Source: Porticoccus sp963974675 (GTDB lineage: Bacteria > Pseudomonadota > Gammaproteobacteria > Pseudomonadales > Porticoccaceae). Taken from it: a DNA stretch of 64,000 nucleotides. Location of the stretch: contig CAXBDQ010000007.1 of NCBI GenBank assembly GCA_963974675.1, positions 1 to 64,000 on the forward strand, in the 5' to 3' direction. Shown here piece after piece: positions 35,301 to 44,559 of this stretch. The translations under genes were made by a program, and so were the position numbers. Below the pieces are notes generated by a model. It did not search any database. It saw only the letters and a list, made by a program, of their open reading frames with translations, and was not told the origin of the DNA. Position 1 is the stretch's first letter, and each line of letters starts with the position of its first letter.

Positions 35301-36146
35301 TTATGCCAGTTTTTTCTCGCCAGCATCTACTGACTGAAGGATCAGCGTATTGATCGTCATAGGGCCAACGCCCCCGGGAACCGGTGTGATGGCTGAGGCG
35401 CGATCGTAGAGTGGTCCTAACTCGATATCTCCGACCCCACCTGGGTGATAACCGGCATCGACAACCACCGCGCCGTCTTTAATCCATTCTGCTTTAATAA
35501 ATTCTGGCTTGCCGACTGCACCGACAACAATGTCGGCACCACGAATAATTTCTGGTAGGTTTTCTGTGCGGGAATGACAAATGGTGACTGTGGCATTGGC
35601 ATTGAGCAACATCATTGCCATGGGCTTGCCTAAAATAGGGCTGCGACCAACGACGACGGCATGTTTGCCTTGTAGGGGTATGTCGTAGGCGGCCAGTAGG
35701 CGCATGATGCCTTGTGGCGTGGCTGAACCGTAGGCTTCCTCACCCATAGCCATACGGCCAAAGCCAAGGCAGGTCACACCATCAACGTCTTTTTCCAGTG
35801 CGATGCTGTCAAAGCAATCGCGCTCTTCAATTTGTGGGGGTACTGGGTGCTGTAGCAGGATGCCCTGGCAGTTGGGGTTGGAGTTTAGCTCATTGATTTT
35901 CACCAGAAGCTCTTCGGTGGTTGTTTCTTTGGGCATTTCTACTGCGATGGATGCCATACCCACTCGTTTACAGGCGTTTTGTTTCATGCGTACATAGGTG
36001 GCGGAGGCTGGATCACCGCCCACTAGAATGGTGGCAAGAATCGGGGTTTGCCCGCCACTTTTCTCTTTAAGTCGAGCAACGCGTTCGCTTAACTCTGCTT
36101 CTGTTTGCTGGGCAATAGCTTTGCCGTCGAGAATTTGGGCTGGCAT
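35301..36146 (-). CDS. folD: Bifunctional methylenetetrahydrofolate dehydrogenase/cyclohydrolase
   Basis: FolD converts 5,10-methylene-THF to 10-formyl-THF in two steps, using NADP. Signatures are YVRMKQNACKRVGM with the catalytic lysine, LLQHPVPPQI, VVVGRSPILGKPMAMML (NADP binding) and PVPGGVGPMTINTL. The open frame reaches back to 36287, but the family start is MPAQILDGKAIAQQ, so I use the ATG at 36146 (281 aa; E. coli 288). It is divergent from the tRNA operon. Confidence 0.95.
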   Translation of the reverse strand: MPAQILDGKAIAQQTEAELSERVARLKEKSGGQTPILATILVGGDPASATYVRMKQNACKRVGMASIAVEMPKETTTEELLVKINELNSNPNCQGILLQHPVPPQIEERDCFDSIALEKDVDGVTCLGFGRMAMGEEAYGSATPQGIMRLLAAYDIPLQGKHAVVVGRSPILGKPMAMMLLNANATVTICHSRTENLPEIIRGADIVVGAVGKPEFIKAEWIKDGAVVVDAGYHPGGVGDIELGPLYDRASAITPVPGGVGPMTINTLILQSVDAGEKKLA

Positions 36147-36258
36147 GATATTTAAAGCTCCTGAGTTAAGGGGTAGGCAAGTATGGTGCGGACAGCATTT
36201 TCTCATTTCATGTGGCCCCTGTGAAGAGAATCTCTCTGAGCATTTCTTCGCTTTTTCA

Positions 36259-36287
36259 TTGACGAGACCGATTGTCCTCAGTATCAT
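36259..36287 (+). promoter_or_regulatory. Sigma-70 promoter of the tRNA-Pro-Arg-His operon
   Basis: TTGACG (36259-36264) and TATCAT (36282-36287) are separated by exactly 17 bp. A GC-rich stretch GCGCAGC follows the -10 element, like the discriminators of stringently controlled stable RNA promoters. The first tRNA begins 36 bp after the -10 element. Confidence 0.8.
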
Positions 36288-36322
36288 GCGCAGCTCTCGA
36301 AATGAGGGTCTTAAGAGACAAT

Positions 36323-36399
36323 CGGGGATTAGCGCAGTCTGGTAGCGCGCCTGCTTTGGGAGCAGGATGTCGGGGGTTCGAATCCCTCATCCCCGACCA
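36323..36399 (+). tRNA. tRNA-Pro (anticodon UGG)
   Basis: This is a complete cloverleaf of 77 nt. The acceptor CGGGGAT pairs with ATCCCCG, the anticodon loop is TTTGGGA (anticodon TGG), the T loop is TTCGAAT, and CCA is encoded. The UGG wobble U34 is a classic cmo5U site, so this tRNA is a likely substrate of the TrhP/TrhO/CmoM enzymes encoded upstream. Confidence 0.97.
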
Positions 36400-36427
36400 A
36401 CCTCATTTTCTGGATGTACGTTGTTGA

Positions 36428-36504
<77 letters not shown>

Positions 36505-36530
36505 TCCAGCGACGAGCAGTTCAAGCAGTG

Positions 36531-36606
36531 GTGGCTGTAGCTCAGTTGGTAGAGCCCCGGATTGTGATTCCGGTGGTCGCGGGTTCGATCCCCGTCAGCC
36601 ACCCCA
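36531..36606 (+). tRNA. tRNA-His (anticodon GUG)
   Basis: A complete 76-nt cloverleaf starting with the extra 5' G that pairs with the C discriminator, as expected for tRNA-His. The anticodon loop is TTGTGAT and CCA is encoded. It is the last tRNA of the operon; no clear terminator follows. Confidence 0.97.
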
Positions 36607-36859
36607 TTTGAATCAAGACTTACACACTCTTCATATTATTAAGCTACGCCGAGCTTTATCAGCGCCCCTCCTATTTTCATTTGTTTTGCATTAGTATGGC
36701 CCACAATGTTCGGATATCACTGAAATAGAACAATTCAAGATGCTTTGTTGTTGGCCTATCTGCAGCTTAATTTGATTTCAGATTGATAGATCTGTACGGG
36801 TTGATATCTGATCTATGCCTTTCAGGATGATTATTTGGCGTATTGATAAGGAGTTTATT

Positions 36860-37759
36860 ATGGGACTTACGGTACTCGCTATTTTTATTCTTTGCGCGAT
36901 CTACGTTCAGAGACGAGGTGTGGTTAGGCACGAGAAGCTGGTGCGTAAAATTAGTGACCACTCCAATATTCTTGGTCCAGTAAACTGTTTGTTTTATGCT
37001 TTTTCTACCTTAAAAAAGTCAGCTTATATTGATGCTGATAATTTTCCTGATTTAAAAGTATTTGAGGATAACTGGGAAGTCATAAGAGACGAAGCCATCA
37101 GCTTGAATGACAAGGCTAAAATAAAGTCATCGGAAGAAAAAGATGATTTGGGATTTAATTCTTTTTTCAAAACGGGCTGGAAACGTTTTTATCTTAAGTG
37201 GTACGGCTCTTCGTTAAAATCTGCCAATGAGCTTTGTCCTAAAACCGTAGAATTACTGAATTCCGTTCGCAGTGTCAAAGGTGCTATGTTTGCTATGTTG
37301 CCGCCGGGTGCACGTCTGGTAAAGCATCGCGACCCCTATGCCGGTTCTCTCCGTTATCATCTAGGCTTGGTTACGCCAAATTCCGAGGATTGCTTTATCT
37401 CTGTGGATGGAGAGAAGTACTATTGGAAGGATGGAGAGCCCGTTATCTTTGATGAAACGTTTATTCATTATGCAGAAAATAAAACGGATGTTAACAGAAT
37501 CGTTTTGTTTCTAGATGTGAAGAGGCCCGTTAGTTTTTTTCTGGTTGATTGGTTCAACGAAATTTTTTCCCGAATTGTTTTGGCGGCTAGCAGTACTAAA
37601 AATATGGAAGGCGATAGTGTTGGGCTGCTTAATCGAATATTCCCCGCTATTTATAAAGTGAGGTTGGTTGGAAAAAGAATTAAAAAATTTAACCGCCCTT
37701 TGTATTATTTTCTTCAATATTCAATTTATTTGTTGATTATTTATGCCCTGTTTTTTTGA
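36860..37759 (+). CDS. lpxO: LpxO-like Fe(II)/2-oxoglutarate-dependent lipid A hydroxylase
   Basis: The protein belongs to the aspartyl/asparaginyl beta-hydroxylase fold family. Iron ligands H156-x-D158 (KHRDPYAGSLRYHLGL) and H203 (ETFIHYAENKTD) are present, with R213 to bind 2-oxoglutarate. A membrane segment at residues 2-16 and another at the C-terminus suit LpxO, which hydroxylates the 2-position of a secondary acyl chain of lipid A. Length (299 aa) is close to Salmonella LpxO (302). I start at the ATG at 36860, which follows AAGGAG; an upstream ATG at 36815 lacks such a site. It is transcribed alone, 250 bp after tRNA-His. Confidence 0.77.
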   Translation: MGLTVLAIFILCAIYVQRRGVVRHEKLVRKISDHSNILGPVNCLFYAFSTLKKSAYIDADNFPDLKVFEDNWEVIRDEAISLNDKAKIKSSEEKDDLGFNSFFKTGWKRFYLKWYGSSLKSANELCPKTVELLNSVRSVKGAMFAMLPPGARLVKHRDPYAGSLRYHLGLVTPNSEDCFISVDGEKYYWKDGEPVIFDETFIHYAENKTDVNRIVLFLDVKRPVSFFLVDWFNEIFSRIVLAASSTKNMEGDSVGLLNRIFPAIYKVRLVGKRIKKFNRPLYYFLQYSIYLLIIYALFF

Positions 37760-37820
37760 TGCGGTTGTGCCTACCACTAACTCAAAGTAGGGTGAGAGTC
37801 ACGTTAGAGTAAATCCAGCG

Positions 37821-38276
37821 ATGAATGTTGAACGTATTTATATCAGTACTGATGTTGGTGGAGAGCAGCGCGAGTCAGGAAGTGTTGACTTGGTGGTCGC
37901 CAGGGGCATTGTGGGTGATAGAAACTACGGTTTATCCAAATGGCCGGGACAGAACCTCACGTTGGTAGAAGCAGAAGAGATTGAAGCCTTTATAAGCGAA
38001 CAAAATTTGGCATACAACTTATCGATTACCCGAAGAAATATTATTACTCGGGGTGTACGGCTCAATGAGCTGGTTGGAAAAGAGTTTTTACTTGGCACGG
38101 TGATGCTAAAGGGAATAGAGCTGTGTGAGCCTTGTGGTAGCCTGGGTGATGCTCTTGCTAGTGCAACATTGTCAAAGAGCCAGGTGGTAGAAAGGTTTCT
38201 ACACAGAGCTGGACTGCGAGCTGATGTTTTAACATCTGGTGTGATAACAGTGGGTGCAGATGTAACTGTGACATAG
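37821..38276 (+). CDS. Small MOSC domain-containing protein
   Basis: This is a single short MOSC domain (151 aa) with no N-terminal barrel. Family features include GIVGDRNYGLS (binding strand), NLTLVEAEEI, ITRRNIITRGVRLNELVGKEFLLG and the conserved cysteine region LCEPCGSL. Such proteins are thought to carry sulfur or bind molybdenum cofactor, and the role of this class is unknown. It is the second MOSC protein in the window and is not closely similar to the one at 6.4 kb. Confidence 0.78.
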   Translation: MNVERIYISTDVGGEQRESGSVDLVVARGIVGDRNYGLSKWPGQNLTLVEAEEIEAFISEQNLAYNLSITRRNIITRGVRLNELVGKEFLLGTVMLKGIELCEPCGSLGDALASATLSKSQVVERFLHRAGLRADVLTSGVITVGADVTVT

Positions 38277-38393
38277 TTACTCCATCTCAGTTTTCTAGGG
38301 TTGTTTATTTTTGAGTTGAATGCTTAATTCGAGAGCTTAGTCTGCAAGGCCTCAGTTTTTCTTCTAACCGTATGCTTCCTGAAAGGGTGTCGA

Positions 38394-38951
38394 TTGAAAC
38401 ACGAAGATATCATTAGGCCTGTGAAAAAGTGGGTGGAAACTCTGGTGGTGGGTTTAAACCTTTGTCCTTTTGCTAAGCGTGAGCTACTGGCAAGTAGAGT
38501 ACGCTTTATAGTGTCTGGCGCAGTGACCGAAGAACAGTTATTGGCCGACCTGCAGTCAGAGCTGGTGTTGCTTAACGGGGATAGCGCTATTGAAACTACG
38601 CTGTTGATTCACCCAGAGGTGTTGCAGAATTTTTACGACTACAACCAGTTTTTAAATTATGCGGAAGGCCTGTTGGCGGAAATGGCATTGGACGGGGTTT
38701 ATCAAATAGCCAGCTTTCATCCGGAGTATCAGTTTGGCGGCACCGAGCCAGAAGATGCAGAAAACTATACCAATCGATCTCCTTACCCAGTGTTGCATCT
38801 GATCAGAGAGGCGAGCCTGGAGCAGGCAGTTGCTAGCCACCCTAACCCAGACCAAATTCCCGAACATAATATAGCCCTGCTGAACAGTATGGGGCGAGAC
38901 AAGATGCAGGCTTTGTTGCGAGCTTGTTTTGATGGCGAGGGGAGCAAATAG
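38394..38951 (+). CDS. DUF1415 family protein
   Basis: The protein contains the DUF1415 opening pattern KKWVETLVVGLNLCPFAKREL and the internal ASFHPEYQFGGTEPEDAENYTNRSPYP, as I remember that family. It is soluble, with no signal peptide, and 185 residues long. The start is TTG at 38394 after GAAAGGG. The conserved Cys in LCPFA suggests a functional thiol, but no reaction is known to me. Confidence 0.78.
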   Translation: MKHEDIIRPVKKWVETLVVGLNLCPFAKRELLASRVRFIVSGAVTEEQLLADLQSELVLLNGDSAIETTLLIHPEVLQNFYDYNQFLNYAEGLLAEMALDGVYQIASFHPEYQFGGTEPEDAENYTNRSPYPVLHLIREASLEQAVASHPNPDQIPEHNIALLNSMGRDKMQALLRACFDGEGSK

Positions 38952-39042
38952 TTTTTGAACCCAGCCTTTTTTGAGTCCACCCTTTTTGAACCCGTGTTTT
39001 GACGAGTGAGCTCTGGTTTTTCACTCCGGTTTAAAAGCGAAA

Positions 39043-41352
39043 TTAAGATTTTTTTAGTGCTTGGCTAAACAGCTCTCCCAGTGTCCCCGTTTTCTGTTGA
39101 TTTGGTTGTTTCTTTTGGGGCTGTTTCTTTTTATCCGTATATTTTTTATTTTCTGTTCGTTGAGTTGAACCGGATTCTTTAGAGCCAGATTCATCGCTCA
39201 TTCGCATTGAGAGAGCAATACGTTTACGGGGAATATCTACTTCTATTACTTTGATTTGGACAATATCTCCGGCTTTTACCACTTCATGCGGATTTTTAAT
39301 GTATCGATTGGCCAGCGCAGAAATATGGACTAAACCATCCTGGTGGACTCCAATGTCGACAAATGCGCCGAAATTGGTGACGTTGGTCACTGTGCCTTCT
39401 AGAACCATACCCGGCTCTAGATCTTTCATGGTTTCTACGCCGTCTTTAAATGTTGCTGTTTTGAATTCCGGGCGTGGGTCACGGCCGGGTTTGTCTAATT
39501 CGCTGAAAATGTCGGTGATGGTGGGTAGGCCAAATGTTTCGTCTACATAGTTTTTTGGGTTGAGCTCGCGAAGTAGTGAGCTGTCGCCCAATAATGATTT
39601 GACAGATTTTCCAATGTCGTCGGCGATACGTGATACCACAGAATAACTTTCAGGGTGAACCGCAGAGGCATCTAGCGGGTTGTCTCCATTGGCTATGCGT
39701 AAAAATCCAGCGGCTTGTTCGAAGGTTTTTTCTCCGAGACGTGGGACTTTTTTCAGTTCTTTTCGTTGTTTAAACGGGCCATTTTCATTGCGGAAGGCGA
39801 CGATGTTATCGGCAATGGTTTGGTTGAGACCTGCTACCCGGTTTAACAATGCAGCTGAGGCGGTGTTGACCTCAACGCCAACAGCGTTCACGCAGTCTTC
39901 AACTACCGCATTCAGACTGCGAGAGAGCTCTGCCTGGCTGACATCATGTTGATATTGGCCGACACCAATGGATTTCGGGTCAATTTTAACCAGCTCTGAT
40001 AATGGATCCTGAAGTCTGTGGGCGATGGAGATTGCACCGCGAATGGTGACGTCTAGGTCTGGATATTCCCGTGAGGCAAACTCAGAGGCTGAATAAATGG
40101 AGGCACCGGATTCGTTAACAATCACCGGTTGTGCCGTTAGTTCGGGGTGGTTTTTTAAGACCGCTTTAACAAACCGTTCTGTTTCACGACTGGCCGTACC
40201 ATTACCGATAGCGATTAAAGCGGCATCATGTTTTTTACACCAGTTAACTAGGGCCGCCTCTGCTTCTTGAAGTTTGTTTTGTGGTGGGGTGGGGAAGATG
40301 GCGCCGTGATCTAAGACCTTTCCGGTGCCGTCTACAACGGCCACTTTAACGCCTGTGCGCAACCCCGGATCGAGGCCAATGGTTGCTTTTTGTCCTGCGG
40401 GAGCAGCGAGTAACAGGTCTTTAAGGTTGATGGCAAAGACACCGATCGCTTCCGTGTCAGATCGATCGCGAAGCTCGGATAGCAAGTCGGTTTCAATATG
40501 TAGGTGTAATTTTACTTTCCAGGTCCAGCGTATGACTTCGGCCAGCCACTTGTCTGCAGGACGGTCTTTGTTCTCTATGTTGACGTGTTGGGCAATCATA
40601 GTTTCGCAGGGGTGTCCTTCGGTAGCTTCGGTATCAATGTCCACTCGAAGGGATAGAATGCCTTCTCGCCGTCCTCGAAACATGGCCAGAGCCCGGTGTG
40701 AAGGGGTGGTTTTAAGGGGTTCACAATGTTCAAAATAATCCCTGTATTTAGCGCCTTCCTGTTCTTTGCCCGCCATAAGGGTGGCGGTCAGTTTAGCTTC
40801 GTTTGTCAGGTATTGACGCAGTTGGCCCACCAGCTCGGCATCTTCGCTAAAGCGTTCCATCAAAATATATTTAGCGCCATCCAGTGCGGCTTTAACGTCA
40901 GCAATACCTTTGTCGGGGTCAATAAATTTGGTTGATTCTTGTTCCGGGTCAAGGTCGGGTTGGCTGTAGAGTGCTTCAGCGAGTGGTTTCAGCCCTGCTT
41001 CGATAGCAATTTGGCCTTTGGTGCGGCGTTTGGGTTTGTAGGGTAGGTATAAATCTTCCAATCGTGTTTTGGTGTCTGCGTTGAGAATGGACTGTTTCAG
41101 CTCTGGTGTGAGTTGTCCCTGTTCATCAATACTGCTGAGGATGGTTTGCCGGCGGTCTTCCATTTCACGGATATAGCCCAGTCGCTCTTCCAGTGCACGA
41201 AGTTGTATATCATCTAGCCCGCCAGTCACCTCTTTACGGTAACGGGAGATAAAAGGGACTGTCGCTCCCTCATCAAGCAGCTTGATGGCAGCGCTAACTT
41301 GAGCGGGCTTTACGTTAAGTTCTGATGCAATCTGATTCTGAATTTTTTCCAT
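39043..41352 (-). CDS. tex: Tex family nucleic-acid-binding transcription accessory protein
   Basis: Tex is a cytoplasmic RNA-binding protein related to Spt6. The domains in order are an N-terminal helical Tex part, a YqgF/RNase H-like domain (ATIGLDPGLRTGVKVAVVDG near 325-345), helix-hairpin-helix repeats (about 495-560) and an S1 RNA-binding domain (GMVLEGTVTNVTNFGAFVDIG near 650). The tail is lysine- and glutamine-rich. Length (769 aa) is typical. It is transcribed alone, with 132 bp to the divergent methyltransferase gene. Confidence 0.94.
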   Translation of the reverse strand: MEKIQNQIASELNVKPAQVSAAIKLLDEGATVPFISRYRKEVTGGLDDIQLRALEERLGYIREMEDRRQTILSSIDEQGQLTPELKQSILNADTKTRLEDLYLPYKPKRRTKGQIAIEAGLKPLAEALYSQPDLDPEQESTKFIDPDKGIADVKAALDGAKYILMERFSEDAELVGQLRQYLTNEAKLTATLMAGKEQEGAKYRDYFEHCEPLKTTPSHRALAMFRGRREGILSLRVDIDTEATEGHPCETMIAQHVNIENKDRPADKWLAEVIRWTWKVKLHLHIETDLLSELRDRSDTEAIGVFAINLKDLLLAAPAGQKATIGLDPGLRTGVKVAVVDGTGKVLDHGAIFPTPPQNKLQEAEAALVNWCKKHDAALIAIGNGTASRETERFVKAVLKNHPELTAQPVIVNESGASIYSASEFASREYPDLDVTIRGAISIAHRLQDPLSELVKIDPKSIGVGQYQHDVSQAELSRSLNAVVEDCVNAVGVEVNTASAALLNRVAGLNQTIADNIVAFRNENGPFKQRKELKKVPRLGEKTFEQAAGFLRIANGDNPLDASAVHPESYSVVSRIADDIGKSVKSLLGDSSLLRELNPKNYVDETFGLPTITDIFSELDKPGRDPRPEFKTATFKDGVETMKDLEPGMVLEGTVTNVTNFGAFVDIGVHQDGLVHISALANRYIKNPHEVVKAGDIVQIKVIEVDIPRKRIALSMRMSDESGSKESGSTQRTENKKYTDKKKQPQKKQPNQQKTGTLGELFSQALKKS

Positions 41353-41484
41353 ATTATCCGCTACACTGTCTGTGATGGTTGAGCCTGTGGTTTGTTGTAG
41401 TAACCCAGGAGGTAAGGTGAGACTGGAGGCGGGATTATGGGTGAATCTCTTTGCTCAAAACAGACTTGTTACTGAATCTAAAAT

Positions 41485-42150
41485 ATGGCTAGTACAAAAC
41501 TGCTTAATTGTCCTTTGTGTCACGGGGGCTCAGTTGATGGGTATCATTCGGATGCTCTGCGAGATTATTACCAATGTAATCAATGTCAGTTGGTCTTTGT
41601 CCCGCCTTGGCAGCACCTGTCCCAAGAACAGGAAAAGGCACATTATGACCTGCATCAAAACAGTCCGGCCGATCATCGTTATCGCCAATTTCTTAGTCGT
41701 TTAGCCGATCCGTTGATAGCTGGTCTTGAGCCGGGTGCTCAAGGGTTGGATTTTGGTTCAGGCCCAGGCCCGACGTTATCGGTCATATTGGAGGAAGCCG
41801 GTTTTTCTATGGCTGTTTTTGATATTTTTTATGCCAATGATACTGCGGTCTTACAGCCAGAATATGATTTTATTACTGCGACGGAGGTAGTGGAACATTT
41901 GTCTCAGCCTGGAGAGGTGCTGGATAGTCTGTGGTCAGGAATCAAAACAGGTGGTTATTTAGGATTGATGACGAAGTTGGTTGTGAATAAAGAAGCCTTT
42001 AGTCGTTGGCATTATAAAAATGATCAAACACACGTTTGTTTCTTTAGCCGTGAAACATTTGACTATTGGTGCCAGAGTTGGGGCGTCGAGGCTGAGTATC
42101 CGGCAAATGACGTTATTTTAATTCGGAAAATTGACGGTTTGTGTGCGTAA
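41485..42150 (+). CDS. Class I SAM methyltransferase with N-terminal zinc-ribbon-like segment
   Basis: The N-terminus has two CxxC pairs (CPLC at 9-12 and CNQC near 32-35), a likely zinc ribbon. A methyltransferase domain follows, with motif I LDFGSGPGPT near residue 87 and an acidic motif II strand FDIFY. TATEVVEHLSQP is typical of the Methyltransf_23 type. The substrate is unknown; the layout recalls methyltransferases acting on nucleic acid or small thiols, but I cannot tell which. Length is 221 aa. It is divergent from tex. Confidence 0.72.
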   Translation: MASTKLLNCPLCHGGSVDGYHSDALRDYYQCNQCQLVFVPPWQHLSQEQEKAHYDLHQNSPADHRYRQFLSRLADPLIAGLEPGAQGLDFGSGPGPTLSVILEEAGFSMAVFDIFYANDTAVLQPEYDFITATEVVEHLSQPGEVLDSLWSGIKTGGYLGLMTKLVVNKEAFSRWHYKNDQTHVCFFSRETFDYWCQSWGVEAEYPANDVILIRKIDGLCA

Positions 42151-42259
42151 GGTTTAACGCATTATTGGAGGTTGTTAGTACTATTTGGTCACAAAAGCCC
42201 TTTGCCTCCTGTGCTTTGTCATGCGTACTATCAATTTACTATTTTAATACTTACGACAG

Positions 42260-42277
42260 ACTGACTTTGTGGTCAGT
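42260..42277. promoter_or_regulatory. Inverted repeat upstream of fadBA
   Basis: ACTGAC and GTCAGT form a perfect inverted repeat with a six-base spacer, 35 bp before the fadB start codon. The position and the GGTCAG half-site suggest a fatty-acid-responsive operator such as a FadR-type site, but the match to any known consensus is weak. Confidence 0.35.
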
Positions 42278-42312
42278 TAAATTAGCTTGTTAGATACGCT
42301 ATAGGAGAACCC

Positions 42313-44484
42313 ATGTCCCAGAAGGATACGTATCAGGGTAATATGCTGAAACTGCAGTTACTGGATGATGGTTATGCGGAATTACATTTCGATGCCATAA
42401 AAGGGTCGGTCAATGTCTTTAATCAGGCGACAGTGGTTGAGCTTCACGAGGCGCTTGCTGTTTTGGAGCAGCAGTCCAATATCCGTGGTTTACTGCTGAC
42501 CAGCGGTAAAGGAGTGTTTGTCGCCGGAGCCGATATTACTGAGTTTGGTGATGTATTTAAGGGTACAGATAAGCAGCGCCGGACATTTCTTGGTGCGGCC
42601 AATGAAGCCTTTAATAAAATTGAGTCATTACCCTATCCATCGGTGGTTGCCATCAATGGTTTTGCCCTAGGTGGTGGCTTTGAGGTGTGTTTAGCCTGTG
42701 ATTTTCGGGTGATGTCCACCAAAGCCAAGGTTGGTTTTCCAGAAACAACACTGGGGATTATCCCTGGTTGGGGTGGAACCGTACGCCTGCCTCGATTGAT
42801 TGGTTTTGATAATGCCGTGAAATGGATTGCCACGGGTAGCCACAATAAAGCCGCAGCTGCACTCAAAGAGGGTGCTGTGGATGCGGTGGTTGAACCTGAC
42901 TTACTGCATGATGAAGCATTAGCGATGCTGGTGCGCGCGGCTGAGGGTCAGTTGAACTACCAGCGTCGCCGTGAGCAAAAGCAATCTCCTTTACAACTTA
43001 ATGATACCGAGCTGGGGATGTCGATAGCGACATCTAAAGCGATGGTGTCTTCCAAAGCTGGACCAAATTATCCAGCACCCATTGCGGCAGTAGAAGTATT
43101 GGCCAAAGCTGCAAAAATGTCTCGTGATGATGCGCTAGAAGTGGAATTTCAGGCTTTTAGTGAATTGACTCAAACACCCCAATGTCGTGCGTTGGTTGGG
43201 ATGTTTATCAATGACCAGTACATTGGTTCTGTCGCTAAAAAATATGGAAAAAAAGCTACTAAAACCGTCAAGCATACGACGGTATTGGGTGCTGGCATTA
43301 TGGGTGGTGGTATCGCCTATCAGAATGCTATTAAGGGCTTCCCGGTTTTGATGAAAGATATCAATACTGATTCGTTGGCACTGGGTATGAGTGAGGCCAA
43401 TAAATTGTTGGCCAAGCGAGTGGATCGCGGTCAGATGTCTACGTTGGAAGCCGGTGATGTGCTCTCCAGAATTATTCCTTCGCTTAGCTACGAGGGCATA
43501 GAAAATACCGATATCGTTATTGAGGCAGTGGTAGAAAATGCCAAAGTAAAAGGTATTGTTTTGGCTGAGGTGGAAAGTAAAATTTCTGATGATGCCGTGC
43601 TAGTTTCCAATACTTCAACGATTTCCATTGATCAGTTGGCGGGGCATCTGAAACGTCCTGAACAGTTCTGCGGGATGCACTTTTTTAACCCTGTTCATGC
43701 CATGCCGCTGGTTGAGGTGATTCGTGGTGCGAAAACCTCGGAAGAGACGTTGGCAATGGTAGTAGCCCACGCTCAAGCATTGGGTAAAAAGCCCATTGTG
43801 GTGAATGATTGCCCTGGTTTTTTGGTGAACCGGGTATTGTTTCCCGCCGTGTTTGGTTTCGACATGATGATTGTTGATGGTGCTGATTTTCAGCAAGTGG
43901 ATAGGGTAATGGAAGCCTGGGGTTGGCCTATGGGGCCTGCGTACTTGATGGATGTTGTGGGGCTTGATACCGCTGTGCATTGTTTCCCTTCAATCCTTGA
44001 GGGTTACCCGGAGCGAATGGGTGATATTTATGACGTGTCTCCCACTAAATTGTTATTCGAAAATGGTCGTCATGGCCAGAAGAATGGTAAAGGTTATTAC
44101 CTTTATGAAAAGGATAAGCGGGGTAAGCCAAAGAAATCAGTTGATGCTGCTGTTTATGAGTTATTTGCAGAGCACGTTGATATCAAGGGTTCTGGTGAAT
44201 TTAGTGATGAGTCTATTGTGGCCCGTTTTATGGTGCCCATGTGTATCGAGTTGGCCCATTGTTTGGAAGAGGGCGTAGTAGGCTCACCGGCAGAGGCAGA
44301 TATGGCGGTAGTGTATGGTCTTGGCTTCCCTGCTTTTCGGGGTGGCCTTTTTCGCTGGATGGATGAGTTTGGTCTCGATAAATTCTGCGCAATGGCAGAC
44401 AACCATAGTGAACTTGGCAAGCTCTATGAGCCAACTAAGAGAATGCGTGAAATGGCCAAAAATGGTGAAAGCTATTATGACTGA
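42313..44484 (+). CDS. fadB: Fatty acid oxidation complex subunit alpha
   Basis: FadB is the multifunctional beta-oxidation enzyme. An enoyl-CoA hydratase/isomerase domain (about 15-200; SGKGVFVAGADITEF and ALGGGFEVCLACDFRV) is followed by an L-3-hydroxyacyl-CoA dehydrogenase domain (from about 318; GAGIMGGGIAY for NAD and MHFFNPVHAMPLVEVIRG). The FADH C-terminal domains begin at NDCPGFLVNRVLFP. Length (723 aa) matches E. coli FadB (729). Together with FadA, 75 bp downstream, it forms the alpha2beta2 complex. Confidence 0.95.
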   Translation: MSQKDTYQGNMLKLQLLDDGYAELHFDAIKGSVNVFNQATVVELHEALAVLEQQSNIRGLLLTSGKGVFVAGADITEFGDVFKGTDKQRRTFLGAANEAFNKIESLPYPSVVAINGFALGGGFEVCLACDFRVMSTKAKVGFPETTLGIIPGWGGTVRLPRLIGFDNAVKWIATGSHNKAAAALKEGAVDAVVEPDLLHDEALAMLVRAAEGQLNYQRRREQKQSPLQLNDTELGMSIATSKAMVSSKAGPNYPAPIAAVEVLAKAAKMSRDDALEVEFQAFSELTQTPQCRALVGMFINDQYIGSVAKKYGKKATKTVKHTTVLGAGIMGGGIAYQNAIKGFPVLMKDINTDSLALGMSEANKLLAKRVDRGQMSTLEAGDVLSRIIPSLSYEGIENTDIVIEAVVENAKVKGIVLAEVESKISDDAVLVSNTSTISIDQLAGHLKRPEQFCGMHFFNPVHAMPLVEVIRGAKTSEETLAMVVAHAQALGKKPIVVNDCPGFLVNRVLFPAVFGFDMMIVDGADFQQVDRVMEAWGWPMGPAYLMDVVGLDTAVHCFPSILEGYPERMGDIYDVSPTKLLFENGRHGQKNGKGYYLYEKDKRGKPKKSVDAAVYELFAEHVDIKGSGEFSDESIVARFMVPMCIELAHCLEEGVVGSPAEADMAVVYGLGFPAFRGGLFRWMDEFGLDKFCAMADNHSELGKLYEPTKRMREMAKNGESYYD

Positions 44485-44559
44485 TCAAAAATATAGGGGT
44501 ATAGAATTGCATGCTGTGGAGAGAAAAACTGTAGCTGTAGGTCTTAACGGAGGTTTGAT

